Below are positions 47,102 through 58,427 of a stretch of DNA of 64,000 bases, in pieces; the stretch's first letter is position 1, and every line of letters starts with the position of its first letter. Under the pieces are notes generated by a model. The model did no database searches, was not told the DNA's origin, and was given only the letters and a program-made list of their open reading frames with translations. The position numbers were made by a program, and so were the translations under genes. This DNA comes from Monosiga brevicollis MX1 (lineage: Eukaryota; Opisthokonta; Choanoflagellata; Craspedida; Salpingoecidae). The stretch is from assembly GCF_000002865.3 (NCBI RefSeq), contig NW_001865074.1, positions 269,123 through 333,122 of the forward strand, written 5' to 3'.

Positions 47102-48777
47102 CATTGGTGATTCTTTCACCAATGCCACCGCCTTTGCTTTGCTTACCCAACTCACACATGCCCCTTCTTATCGTTGGTCCACTTATTTGCCTTCTTTCTT
47201 ACCCGGTTTGGGCAGTGCACTGGCTGCATCATGGACCGAGCAGATGGGCTTCCCATTGTTGCGCGTGGCGCGAAGCGAGGAGGGTGGCAAGGTCAAGCTC
47301 ACTCTTCGTCAGACTTGGTTCCTGGCTGATGGCTCCGAGGTCAAGCCTGAGGAGCAAAAGACTTGGCAATTGCCGGTGTTTGTACGCAGTGCATCACGCG
47401 AAGAGCCCACGCTACTCATGATGACTTCGGCCGAAGAGTCATTTATCATCGAGGGTGCTGCCGTTACCGACTGGGTCAAGGTGAATGCCAATCACACCAC
47501 CCCTATGCGTGTCTTGTACGACGATACTTCTTTCAAGGGCCTGCTCGAGGCCGTCAGCAGCAAGGCGCTCAACGTGGCCGATCGTGTCGGTCTTCTGCTG
47601 GACTATCACAGCCTGGTGCAGAGCAACTACGCCGCTATCCCCAGCATTTTCCGCCTGCTCAAGGCCTACTCCAACGAGGACGATGCCGTCGTTTGGGACG
47701 CCCTCTCCACCGTCCTCATGGCCATGCACAAGGTGCTGCGTGACCACGAGATGATGGAGCAAAAGATGCGCGCCATGGCATCGGACATGGTTGATCGTGC
47801 TTTTGCCACCGTGGGTTGGGACACGACCCCTGGCGAGTCGGCGCTGACGCGCGCCAAGCGCACGCGTCTGGTAGAGCTGCTGGCCAAGTTTTCGCGTTCT
47901 GAGGACATCTTGGCAACGGCACGCCGCAAATTTGAGGCTGTTTTGGAGGACCTTGGTACCTCCGAGTGCCCTCCCGATTACCGCGTGTCGCTGTACTCCA
48001 TGGTGCTCAAGAATGGTGACGCTACTACGTACGACCAGCTCATGAGTCTGTACGAACGCAGCGAGACCAACGCGCAGCGCGTCCAAGTATTGCACGCCAT
48101 TGGCTTTGCACCAACCCAGGCACTCAAGCGTCGCACTCTCGACTGGACCACAACAAAGGTCAAGCTGCAGGACTTTTTCTACCCCATCAACAGCGGTACG
48201 TCCAGGAATTCATGTTTGCTTTCTCCCACTTGGACTGCTTTTTGTTGGTTGTGTTTGTGTCTGTGTTTGTGTTTGTTTGTGCAGGTTGCGTCCCAGTCGC
48301 GCCTCTGGCATGGTTCTGGGGCTCTTCGACCGCTCGACGCTCGACGCTGATTTTTGGTTTGGATGCATTGGCTTGATAGTGGCGAGTTCATCGCACGAAG
48401 GCCAGGTCTTGGCCTGGACTTACTTTCAAGAGAATTTTGAGCGTCTGCGGGAGAAGCTGGCCCAGGCCAACCAATCATTGATGCATGCGGTCATTGTCTA
48501 CAGTTGCCGTGGCTTCAACTCGCGTGGTACGTTTGGCTGCCTGCCCCAAAGTCCCATTTGCGTCGGCCCCATGTCGAACCACGGCCTCGCTCACTGCTAT
48601 CACCAACCTATTGTAGAGCGCGTCGAGGAGGTGGCCAACTTTTTTGGCGCCCACCCCGTGCGCGGCGTGGAGCGTGGTATCCAGCAAATGCTCGAAGGCA
48701 TGCGCGTCAATGTCGCTTTTGTCGAGCGCCTTTTGGCATCGGAGGTGGCGACCGAAGAATTCTGGACCTCGCTGTAA
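44855..48777 (+). CDS. NPEPPS: Puromycin-sensitive-type aminopeptidase (M1 family)
   Basis: Multi-exon zinc metallopeptidase. The start is [27 protein letters not shown]-terminal beta domain: [25 protein letters not shown] and [19 protein letters not shown]. The substrate motif [13 protein letters not shown] is at about 46235, the zinc site [17 protein letters not shown] (HEXXH) at about 46343 and the third ligand NESFA at about 46409. The C-terminal ERAP1-like helical domain runs to [10 protein letters not shown]. It releases N-terminal residues from peptides in cytosolic turnover. The intron before the helical domain holds a (TG)n microsatellite. Near the end I infer that G|gtacgt at about 48195 joins at about 48382 to give [17 protein letters not shown], in register with the family. 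There is no signal peptide or transmembrane segment, so it is cytosolic rather than an ERAP or aminopeptidase N. Confidence 0.93.
47045..47100 (+). repeat. (TG)n microsatellite in aminopeptidase intron
   Basis: About 28 uninterrupted TG units in the intron between the ACGKDIK exon and the [10 protein letters not shown] exon. It gives an artefactual open frame of alternating Val-Cys. Confidence 0.95.
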
Positions 48778-49010
48778 GCGCAGCGATGCCCTGACCATCT
48801 TTGTGTGCGGGCACGCGGGTCCGTTTGGCCGTGTGCCATGATTGCTGTGCATGGGCTATGGCAGTTTGCTAGCCGGAAAGCCCAATTGAGCACGTTTTGT
48901 GAAGCTGCACGGAATGTGGCTGAGACCGATGAAGCGTACGCATGGGCAAGTTGAGCAATTCAAAAAGGTGAACAAGTCAGGTTCGATTACAAGTTGATCA
49001 GGGCCCGCCT

Positions 49011-50593
49011 TCAACCGGCGTACAGAAAGTGTGCCACCACACCCAGGGTTACAAGGTAGCCATAAATGACCGCCTGTGCGGTTGGGTCGGTGTAGGATTG
49101 CGGCTGGCTGAACATGTTGACGGCCCCAGTCGCAAGATTGGCTACCAGAAAAATTGGCAAAAGGGCACGACCGAGAATGTGCAGCGTGTGCGAGATCCAC
49201 CCGCGCGACTGGAAGGGAGGCCGAGTGACAGGATATGAGGCACTACACGGATTGCTGTAAGCAGGTAAGCAGGTCGGACCGTACGGACATACCTGGAGCC
49301 AGATGAGAACCAGCATCATGCTCAAGCCTAGAGCAAGGCTGCACAGGGTGTAGGCGGCATTGCCCTGACCACGATTAAGCGACAGGTGATGCGTTGGAGG
49401 TGAGATTGAGAACAAGCAAATGCACGGGCGAGGGATGGGGCATGGGCTGCTACAACAGAGATGGCGTGCGCGCGGCAGCGCGTACCAGTCGTCGCGAGGG
49501 CACAAATGACAAGGTGCTGGCGCAGGAGGCTGCAAAGATGAGAAGAAATGAGAGTGCCGCGCCGCGGGCCAAGCCAGAAACCCCGTGACGATGCAGAAAG
49601 GCCACGATGGTATAGAGGGCCCACATGGGGATGATGCTGGCCAGGCCTTCGCGGTTGGCTAGCAGCCAGCCCTCGCGCGAGGCGTGTAGCATGAGGTCAC
49701 GGCCTTGCATGCATTGCAGCCACCATTCGTAGACACCGACAAGAAACATAGCAGCGAGGGCTTCGAGCGGGGTACCACGCAGGGATCGGGTGAGGAGGAG
49801 GACGGCGGCGATGGTGAGGAAAAAGTTCCAGTGCAGGCCGTATTCATCGACCGGGTGCTGGTAGCCGAGGAGGGCAACGGAGAGGGTACGTCCGAGACCC
49901 AGAACAAGGCAGAGAAGGGCCTTGGGGGCCACGCGTGCAAAAGGACGGGGCCGATGGGTCAAGGCCGAGGCCATGATGATGCCAGCGGTTCCGAGGTCCA
50001 TGAGGGAGAGGTGTTCGACGGCGGTCTTGGCATACATCCGAGGCATGGCCGGGGTATCAATGGCCAGGATGGCAGCCACCGTCATCAGAATGACGAGGCC
50101 ACGATATTGTCCGAGCCATGTGGCCGTAGCCAGGGTTGCTCGGTCTTTTAGGTTGGGGCGCGAGAGCTGACCCAGGACGGCAACGAGGAGGAAGCCCAGC
50201 GCGATTAGATTGAGGGGCCAGCTCGTCTCGTTGGTGGTCAATAGAAGGGTGGGCACTGCAGCAACGGCCAGGATCTTGCCAAAGCGGACGGGGCTGACTA
50301 CTTCCACCAGGCTGGGCAAGATCTGTGGCATGTGGATTGGAAGCATGCCGAACGAAAGGGGAGGGAGGCAAAGGGGGGCGTGGGCGGAGGACAGTGGGAC
50401 GTCAGTGGCAGCTGCAGTTGCCCATGGCTGCGTGGGAAGGGGTGGGAGAGTTGATGGAGACGAGCTGGGGAGGCGGGCCGGGTGCGAGCTGTACCGTGAG
50501 GGTCAGGAGAAGGGTCACGAGTAGAAAGGGGGGAGTCCCATCGGGGTTGGCCACAAAGGCGACACGCGGGTCGTCGCCGACCATGTCGCCCAT
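49011..50593 (-). CDS. PIGW: PIGW/GWT1, GPI-anchor inositol acyltransferase
   Basis: A polytopic membrane protein on the minus strand. The first exon gives MGDMVGDDPRVAFVANPDGTPPF and a hydrophobic helix. After an intron (likely about 50494-50330, acceptor CCACAG) come ILPSLVEVVSPVRFGKILAV and the family blocks YRGLVILMTVAAILAIDTPAMPRMYAKT, LSLMDLGTAGIIMASA, DEYGLHWNFFLTIAAV, YEWWL, NREGLASIIPMWALYT and a C-terminal NLATGAVNM helix; the stop is at 49011-49013. These match yeast Gwt1 (YRGGMLIL, SLMDLG, TEYGVHWNFF, SANREG, NVSTGLVNM). The enzyme acylates the inositol of GlcN-PI in the ER early in GPI synthesis. Splices at 49460 and 49280-49400 are approximate. The start codon and first intron are less certain than the core. 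Confidence 0.9.
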
Positions 50594-51574
50594 TGTGCTG
50601 TTGGGCAGAAGGCAAATGCAAGGACTCGTGCTCAAGCAAGAGGCACCCAGTCACGACTGCAGCGATCCAACAGGTCCAAGACAGAGCAAGTGGGACAGGT
50701 CTGCGCGTTGAAGAAATGAGCGCCCAAATCGGAGGAGAGAGAGAGAGAGCAGAGAGAGAGGAGAGAGTGGAGAGAGAGGAGAGAGAGAGAGCGGATTGAA
50801 GAGCGGGGCGCGCCGTTTGAGAGGAGGAGGAGTAGCGCCCAGATCGAGAGAGGTGTCAGTGTCTCGCTCCTTTTCTGAGAGACAGAGAGACGGAGTGAGA
50901 CAGAGAGACAGAGAGACAGAGAAACAGACAGACGGAGAAACAGAGAGACGGAGAAACAGAGAGACAGAGAGAGAGACAGAGAGACAGAGAGACAGAGACC
51001 GAGACGGAGAGGGAGACGAAGAGGGAGGGAGAGCACAAGAGCAGATCGAAGAGAGGAGTAGCGCGCAGAGAGATATATAGAGAGAGAGAGGTGTCGCACG
51101 GGCCAGTTGGGCCCCCTTTGGGCTGGATCAAGTAGCAGTGAAGACTGTGGGATACTAGGAGACTGGGGGGGCGATGAGAAGAGATAGGGATGTGTTGGCA
51201 TGCGGATTGAGAGATGGAATCGTGTCTGTGGTTATAGTCTGTGGGAATGTAAAGCAAAAGCAGAGATGTGGGGGTTAATGGACCGAGATTGAGAGAGACA
51301 AAAGGTCATGTGGGGGGGAGGGGGGAAGAAGGATTAAATAGCATAATATGGCAGCGGGTGGCCTGTGGCAGCAGCCCACGTCGACCCCGATGCACGGGCA
51401 GACGCGTCATCATCATTATCACCATCATCATCCCACGATCGTAAGACCCTCCGTGCCTGCCAGCCTTCCACAACAATGTCGACCCCACTGCTCCTTGTCC
51501 TCGATCCGGTCGATCCCGCAACGATGACTCAGCACACACACACCCTCACACCACATCACACTGCAAAATTTCAT

Positions 51575-51644
<70 letters not shown>

Positions 51645-51663
51645 GTGTCTCTCTCTCTGTCTC

Positions 51664-51742
<79 letters not shown>

Positions 51743-52527
51743 TCTCTCTCTTCCTTTACTTCATTTCAAGAGAGGGTGAGCGGGGTTGAAAGGGCAGCCG
51801 GCGCAAGATTTGCACCAGCTCTTGGTCTTCTTTCAGTCCCGTCTTGTTCTTGTTGCCGTTTCCTCCTCTTGATTGCACCGCCCGTCTCCTCCCCCATTGA
51901 GCACCGTGATCGAGTGCGCGACGTGGTACGTTGGCGTGCGTGCTATCTACGTGTGTGTTCCGCCCCCAAGCGCGCAGTTGCGCGCCCGCCGCTGCTCTTG
52001 ACCTCTTGAATGGATTGACACGCGCCGTCGGTGTGCATAGCATATATTTGTTCGGAACTTGACGCCGGCGAGTTGGACCAGTTTCCTTCTCCCACTTCTC
52101 TCCCGCTTTCCCCAAAGTCTGGTTGCCATTGGCCAGAGCCTTGGCGCACCCCGTTGCTTTCCTTCCTTGTCGCCCTCTTGTCGCCCTCGTCTCTCCTCGA
52201 AACGTCAAGCGCTACTCGCCAGAGATCAGGTGTCACCACCTCTCCTTCTCCTTCTCCTTCTTCTTGTTGGACACGGTACCCGCGACTCTGGTCGTGCCTT
52301 TTGTGCGGGCGCGTCGCACGCTTGGTCTTGGTCGATTTTGGAATCGGGCAGACCAGCGCCCGACACATTTGTTCAAAGCGGCACGTTCCATGTCACTCGC
52401 GTGGGTCGGCGCCTGGTCTCGCGCGTTTGCTCCCATTGCCTCGCGCCACTTGCGACAGCCTCGCCCTCGGTTGGCCCCCACCCTCTCGCTTCCGCTTCAC
52501 CGGGCGGGCGCCGCCGCCGTCGCCGAC
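50594..52527. repeat. Long divergent spacer with GA/GACA tracts and a (CT)n microsatellite
   Basis: The 5' side of PIGW (-) and of the small phosphatase (+). GA/GACAGAGA-rich blocks occupy about 50730-51085 (CT on the PIGW sense strand), and a long (CT)n tract with CTGTCT interruptions lies at about 51570-51745 on the plus strand. An open frame with Arg/Ser/Ala bias continues into the phosphatase frame from 52123 and could be 5' UTR or an N-terminal extension. No independent gene is recognised. Confidence 0.6.
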
Positions 52528-53992
52528 ATGTCCACCAGGGGCATCATCACCCAGGTCGACGAGAGCGGAAGCTACGTGTCTGGTGCGTCCCCCAATCCAA
52601 CACACATGTTGGCTCGCCTTGTTGATATGAGTTGATCCTTGGGTTTGCCGCTTGGCTATCTGCATGCCCTCATCACCGCCCGCTCACGTCCTTCCACCCG
52701 ACAAAACGAACAAAAACCTTGCTTCTTGCTACAGATGAACCTGCACAGTCCTGGTGGCAGCGGAGTCTTTGCTGTTGTACGGGTCGCAAGCCCGAGCAAG
52801 TCGTCACTCACACACGCCAAACTCAGGCCCAAGCTGCCAACCCCACCCCTCTCTATGGCCCGGTCAGTTTCATACCTGCGCCCGCCTTGCAAGCTCGTGC
52901 CAATTTGGGAATCGGTCTCATACCAGCAACACCATACCGGCGACTTGACTCTCGATGGCGGCTCCCTCTCACCCGCCTGTCCTCTGCCATTGCCTACTTT
53001 TTTCACCGCGTGCCGTGTAGCAACCCGATCCAGGCTTTAACCTCCTCCCTGCACCCCTGTCTTCCATGAAAGGCCGCAAGTGCTTGGTCCTTGATCTCGA
53101 TGAAACTCTTGTGCACTCGTCCTTCAAAGTTGGTTCACACCCTGCCCGTGCTAGCCGAAAAAAGACGGCGCGCTTAATCGTTCACACCCCCCCCCCCCCC
53201 TTTTTGATGTTCGCCTCCTCATCCATCATCCATCCTGTACACACGCTTGGCCGAGCTTAGCCCGTTCCCAATGCCGACTTTATCCTGCCCATCGAGATTG
53301 ACGGCACCACGCACAATGTCTACGTGCTGAAGCGCCCCTTTGTCGATGAGTTTCTCGAGGCCACGGGCAAACTTTTTGAAGTTGTGCTCTTCACCGCCAG
53401 TCTGCCCAAGGTGCAACTTGAATCCTCAGTCGTCTGGCCTTGCGCTTTGAGATGACATCTTTCCCACGTCTTGCCGGCTCAATCATGTGTGTTTTGCTGT
53501 TTGGTCTTCTTGATGCTGCCCCCAGTATGCAAGCCCCGTCTCAGATCGTCTGGATCCGCAAGGATTTATTCAGCATCGACTCTTCCGTCAGCACTGCGTC
53601 TTCCATGAAAATTCCTACATCAAGGTTCGCTTCATGCTTCCTCCCCGCCAACCCACCCCTTGACACGTTCACGCAACACAAACGCAGATTCTTGGCTCCT
53701 CTTGGCCCATGGCCTCTCATCTTCTCCATTGTGCACTACCTCTGCATCTACGTGTGATTGTGCCCGTGGTTATTGGGTCGTGCTCTAGGATTTGAGTCGG
53801 TTAGGGCGCAATGTGGACCAATGCATCATTGTGGACAACGCGCCCAGTTCCTATTTATTCCACCCGCAGAACGCCGTGCCCATTGAATCCTGGTTCGACA
53901 ATCCGGAAGACACGGCACTCAGGGATTTGATTCCTTTTTTCACCCGCCTGGCCGAACTCAACAACATCTACCCAGCCCTGGAAATGGCCTAG
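52528..53992 (+). CDS. CTDSP1: CTD small phosphatase (SCP/CTDSP family)
   Basis: Six exons, including 52528-52582, 52735-52862 and 53021-53128. The start [13 protein letters not shown] parallels the vertebrate SCP N-terminus. Exon 2 has [12 protein letters not shown], a cysteine cluster like the palmitoylated motif of CTDSPs. The HAD/FCP catalytic block is [15 protein letters not shown] (nucleophile and acid/base in DLDET), followed by [75 protein letters not shown] and [18 protein letters not shown]. These phosphatases remove Ser5-phosphate from the RNA polymerase II CTD and act on SMAD-like substrates. The in-frame Met at 52390 would add about 46 Arg/Ala/Leu-rich residues resembling a mitochondrial presequence; I prefer 52528 by family alignment. 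CTDSP1, 2 and L cannot be separated here. Confidence 0.92.
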
Positions 53993-56331
53993 CATTCCTG
54001 CAAGCCGCCATAGCGGTTGTGATGTTGTCGACGTGGTATTCTCTGCTTGCCAGAAGATGGTTCATGGAACGCGGTGCCCTTTACACTCGTGCGCCGGGTG
54101 CTTCTGCGCCCTCGTCTGTCATCATTTGTGCTTTTTTTTTGCGCACCCCTGATCTTCCCCTTACAACTTTGTGTGCTGCCACACGTACTTTCGACGCGCC
54201 TAGCGTCTAGCTTCTTGCGATCTGTCGTGACATGCCACTTGTCTTTTCTACTAGTGTCCTTGTTATTTCTTTTTTTTTCTTTTTTTTTTTCTTTTTTTTG
54301 TGATTTGCTTGAAGGTATTCATTACGAGTTTGTTCAACAGATGCTTGCGCGCGGTTCTTCTCGCCTAACAGTCGCTTGGTCGCTATTGGTACTTCTGTCT
54401 ACCTCCCTTTGCCAACCTGTCTGGCGTGCACCTGTCCGTGTGGTCTTGCCCCGTGTGTCTGTGTGTTGCTGTGCGTGTATGGGTGTTGGTGCTATCAGAC
54501 GGTTGAGCCCGGTAGGCAATTGATTTAATAGAAACTGGGGTCACACCTGACAAATGTGCTCGGCCAAGAAATTCGGACGCTCCCTTGCAATTGTCCGTGC
54601 GCCTTCCTGATAATAGGCCCAGCTGCCAGCCCTGCATTCCCAACCCCGCGGCGCCCGAGGCTTGCGTGCTTTCTGCTGATTCCCAAAAGCGACGAGTAGA
54701 GACACTCCCCGAGCAGCACACCCCAGAGACGGTCAGCGCCCGGAGCACGTATGGGTGAGGTCGGATTTCCATAACATTATGGCTTTGATCGTTGCGTCCT
54801 CTATCTTTGTTCATGTGTGACCCGCTTGCCCGTCGTCCCATCAGATGCAGCCATGGCCCTTGACCAAGAAATGAACCTGATCTTGCTTCACTCATCGCAA
54901 GGCAAGGCACGATATAACCCAACACCGTGTTGTTGCTCCCAACGCGCCCCTTTGGCAAATTGCAGTGAGCATCCCCAACCCCCTCTCCGATTCGTTGCTG
55001 CACTAGCACTGGCGATGACAACAGCCATTCGGGCGACACCACCATCCCCGAGCAAAAACCAGAACCGTGCAGCACCAATTGCCGTGCTTGATTCACCCGA
55101 CCGCACAACCATGCCCACATCGTCCTTGACGACCAACTCCTAACACCTTTGATGTTAATTTTCTTTCTCCGCAGTTGATCAAACGGCAGCCCGAGCCTGA
55201 CTGAAGTCGACTCTTTGGAAACCAGTCCTGACTGGTTCCGCAGGATTCGTATCAAGCCAGGCGTCGTGCGGCACACCGACACACCCTCACTCAGACACGA
55301 ACACTGACCCCAACCCTCTACCCCCGCCCGTTTGGTAGGGGAGTCAATGTTACAACATTTCTCCTTCCTTGCGTTACCCATCGTTGGTTTCTTCCGAACT
55401 CGCCTCACTTCTGATGACCCGTTGACTTCCCAAGTCTCCTTGATCATCTTATCCTTGTGGTGAGTGAGCCTTGTTCGTTTGCCTTTTCCCCCTCCCCCAA
55501 CACCAGGCCCCGCAACACCCAAACTTGGTCAGGGTCATCGTCCCCCTACCGGCGATGAAGGGACACTGCGAGAGAAGAGAGACAGAGAAGAAGAGAGACA
55601 GAGAGAAGAGAGACAGAGAGAAGAGAGACAGAGAAGAAGAGAAGAGAGACAGAGAAGAAGAGAAGAGAGACAGAGAAGAAGAGAGACAGAGAGAAGAGAG
55701 ACAGAGAAGAAGAGAAGAGAGACAGAGAAGAAGAGAGACAGAGAGACAAAGAGAAGAGAGAAGAGAGACAGAGAGAAGAGAGACAGAGAGAAGAGAGACA
55801 GAGAGAAGAGAGACAGAGAGAAGAGAGACAGAGAGAAGAGAGACAGAGAGAAGAGAGACAGAGAGAAGAGAGACAGAGAGAAGAGAGACAGAGAGAAGAG
55901 AGACAGAGAGAGACAGAGAGACGTACCAAAGAGAGATGGGGGGACAGATATTGTGTAATTGTGCATGACAACCAAAGAGAGAGAGAGAGAGAGGGACCAT
56001 CGTCTTGGCTTCCACGCGCCTGTTGGGCACACACGGCATTCCTCCCTCCTCTCCCCCTCCTCCTCCTGCTCCTGCTGTTCCCTTGTTCCTCTCTCGTTCT
56101 CGCTCTGTGTTGGGTTCTGCTGCTGGGTGAGAGGTGGTATATGGCGGGTGGGCGGCTGTCGGGTGGTGCATTTTTCTTTGACACGCACAAAGACAACAAC
56201 CCCTCTGACAGAGAAAGGATCGTCGCTACGTGGACACAGCCTCGCTTCCAACCTTGACGACCGTTGACACTGCGCTGTGCTGTGCTACTGGGCTGCCGTT
56301 GGACGCTTGAAACCCGGACGAACCTGCCATC
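53993..56331. other. Long spacer without recognised gene, with a 15-bp minisatellite
   Basis: From 53993 to about 55550 I see T-rich 3' UTR-like DNA (54240-54300) and GC-rich sequence whose ORFs, including a 379-codon minus-strand frame at 54383-55522, match nothing I know and have irregular composition. The minisatellite at about 55565-55930 is listed separately. From 55975 to 56120 there are (GA)n then CT-rich runs, and a TCTGACA heptamer near 56205, 127 bp before the next ATG. A ncRNA or weakly expressed gene in 54300-55450 cannot be excluded. Confidence 0.4.
55565..55930 (+). repeat. GACAGAGAGAAGAGA minisatellite
   Basis: Tandem 15-bp units (GACAGAGAGAAGAGA) with variants of 12-20 bp in the first half; about nine consecutive units between 55760 and 55905 are nearly perfect. 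Because 15 is a multiple of 3, every frame stays open, producing spurious RE/RD or LS-rich ORFs. Confidence 0.9.
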
Positions 56332-58141
56332 ATGGGTGCCGCTTGTAGCAACTCGAACACTGTCTTGACCCGCAACACTCATCCCCCGGAGCCACTCGCT
56401 GCCGTACGTTTATCATAGCCTACTGCCCTGGCCCCACCGCCCTCGGATCGACCTGATGCGCTTTGCCTGTTCCACAGAAGGCACCCTTGGCTGCTCAGCT
56501 GCCCAGCCATGTCATCCCCGTCTCCAGCAAACCAGTGCAAGCCACCACCGTCCCCGTTGTTGGTGAGTGACTTTGCCTGACCCTGCTCCCCGTTAAATCA
56601 ACGAAGCTCACGGTGGTCTCAACGCGAAAATATACAATGCTGCAGATTCGCAACAGTCATCAACAACCGCACCTGTCGAGTTAGATGCCGAACCCAGCGA
56701 GCAAGCAGCTGTTGAATCCACGCCCATTGCCGAAGAAGCCGCGGCACCCGCAACAGAGTCGGCTCAGGCTCCAGCTGATGAGCCTTCCGCTCCTGCTGAA
56801 CATCAATCTGCTCCTGCTGAGGAGGTCGCTCCAGTTGAGGAGACTGCTGAGGAGTCTGCTCCCGCTGAGGAGTCTGCACCCGCTGAAGAAGCCGCTGCAC
56901 CCACTGAGGAAGCCGCTGCTCCTGTTGAGGAGTCTGCACCCGCTGAAGAAGCCGCTGCACCCACTGAGGAAGCCGCTGCTCCTGCTGAGGAGTCTGCACC
57001 CACTGAGGAAGCCGCTGCTCCCACTGAGGAAGCCGCTGCTCCCGCTGAGGAGGCTGCTCCTGCTGAGGAGGAGGAGGCCGCTGAGGAAGCCGCTGAGGAA
57101 GCTGCTGCTCCCGCTGAGGAGACTGCTGAGGAGGCCGCTGCTCCCACTGAGGAGTCTGCACCCGTTGAGGAAGCCGCTGCTCCCACTGAGGAGCCTGCTC
57201 CTGCTGAGGAGTCTGCACCCGCTGAGGAAGCCGCCGCTCCCGCTGAGGAGGCCGCTGCTCCTGCTGAGGAGACTGCTGAGGAGGCCGCTCCCGCTGAGGA
57301 GGCCGCTGCTCCTGCTGAGGAGTCTGCACCCACTGAGGAAGCCGCTGCTCCCGCTGAGGAAGCCGCTCCCGCTGAGGAGGCCGCTGAGGAAGCCGCTGAG
57401 GAAGCTGCTGCTCCCGCTGAGGAGACTGCTGAGGAGGCCGCTGCTCCCACTGAGGAGTCTGCACCCGTTGAGGAAGCCGCTGCTCCCACTGAGGAGCCTG
57501 CTCCTGCTGAGGAGTCTGCACCCGCTGAGGAAGCCGCCGCTCCCGCTGAGGAGGCCGCTGCTCCTGCTGAGGAGACTGCTGAGGAGGCCGCTGCTCCCAC
57601 TGAGGAGTCTGGTTCTGCTGAGGAGTCTGCACCCGCTGAGGAAGCCGCTGCTCCCACTGAGGAGTCTGCACCCGTTGAGGAAGCCGCTGTTCCCGCTGAG
57701 GAGGCTGCACCCGTTGAGGAAGCCGCTGCTCCCGCTGAGGAAGCCGCTCCCGCTGAGGAGGCCGCACAAGCCGCTGAGGAAGCCGCTGCTCCTGCTGAGG
57801 AGACTGCTGAGGAGGCCGCTGCTCCCACTGAGGAGTCTGCACCCGTTGAGGAAGCCGCTGCTCCCACTGAGGTGCCTGGTTCTGCTGAGGAGGCCGCACC
57901 CGCTGAGGAAGCCGCTGCTCCCACTGAGGAGTCTGCACCCGTTGAGGAAGCCGCTGTTCCCGCTGAGGAGGCTGCTCCTGCTGAGGAGGCCGCTGAGGAG
58001 TCTGCACCCGCTGAGGAGACTGCTGCTCCTGCTGACGAGACGGCGGAAGATGCTACCGCTGCCGAGGGTGATTCAACTCAAGAAGAACCTGCTGCTCCTG
58101 CTGAGGACAGCACGACAGAAGCTCAGGAAGCAACAGCCTAG
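56332..58141 (+). CDS. Putative N-myristoylated Ala/Glu/Pro-repeat protein
   Basis: Three exons (56332-56403, 56478-56562, 56646-58141) sum to 1653 nt, giving 550 residues. The N-terminus MGAACSNS fits the N-myristoylation pattern (Gly2, Ser6) with Cys5 available for palmitoylation. After about 70 ordinary residues the last exon encodes some 450 residues built from short units such as PAEEAA, APTEESA, APVEEAA and PAEETAEE, all strongly acidic, and ends TTEAQEATA. It has no hydrophobic segment and is predicted to be disordered. Composition and the lipid-anchored N-terminus recall BASP1/MARCKS-type membrane-associated proteins, but there is no basic effector region, so this is an analogy and not a family assignment. 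DNA units are phased in multiples of three, leaving other frames open on both strands; the splice-consistent frame is the one reported. Confidence 0.75.
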
Positions 58142-58427
58142 TTTTGCACTCTCAGATATTGCACCATTGGCGTGTCGCGTATTTGACATGGCTTTAGCCT
58201 TCGACCGTGTAACAGGGAGCCTGACGGCTTTTTAGTCTCTTAGTAAACGAGTGTATGCGAACTTTGCCTCTTAATGCTCATCATATAAATTGACCTATTA
58301 TGAAATAAAACGAGACTTGGGCTATCATGATGGACAGTCGCTGCATTCAAAGAAGGGAATCGAACACGCTCAGCGTGGCAACAACCAGGCCTTGTCGGGC
58401 CATTCATAGAGAAAGCCCTGCAGCCGA

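Noticed and set aside
48970-48995. GGTTCGATTAC, tRNA B-box-like word
   Set aside because: No matching A-box or cloverleaf could be built around it; no tRNA was found in the window.
54383-55522. 379-codon minus-strand ORF
   Set aside because: No recognisable domain, irregular composition, and no splice or start context; kept only as an unexplained stretch.
55565-55930. Possible CRISPR-like array
   Set aside because: Units are contiguous with no unique spacers and the window is eukaryotic.
55449-56382. Leu/Ser-rich minus-strand ORFs and RE/RD-rich plus ORFs
   Set aside because: Produced by the 15-bp minisatellite, which has no stops in any frame.
56619-58007. 462-codon minus-strand Gln/Pro-rich ORF and two other long minus frames
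   Set aside because: They are antisense readings of the phased Ala/Glu/Pro repeat; the plus-strand frame has proper splice sites and a lipidation-type N-terminus.
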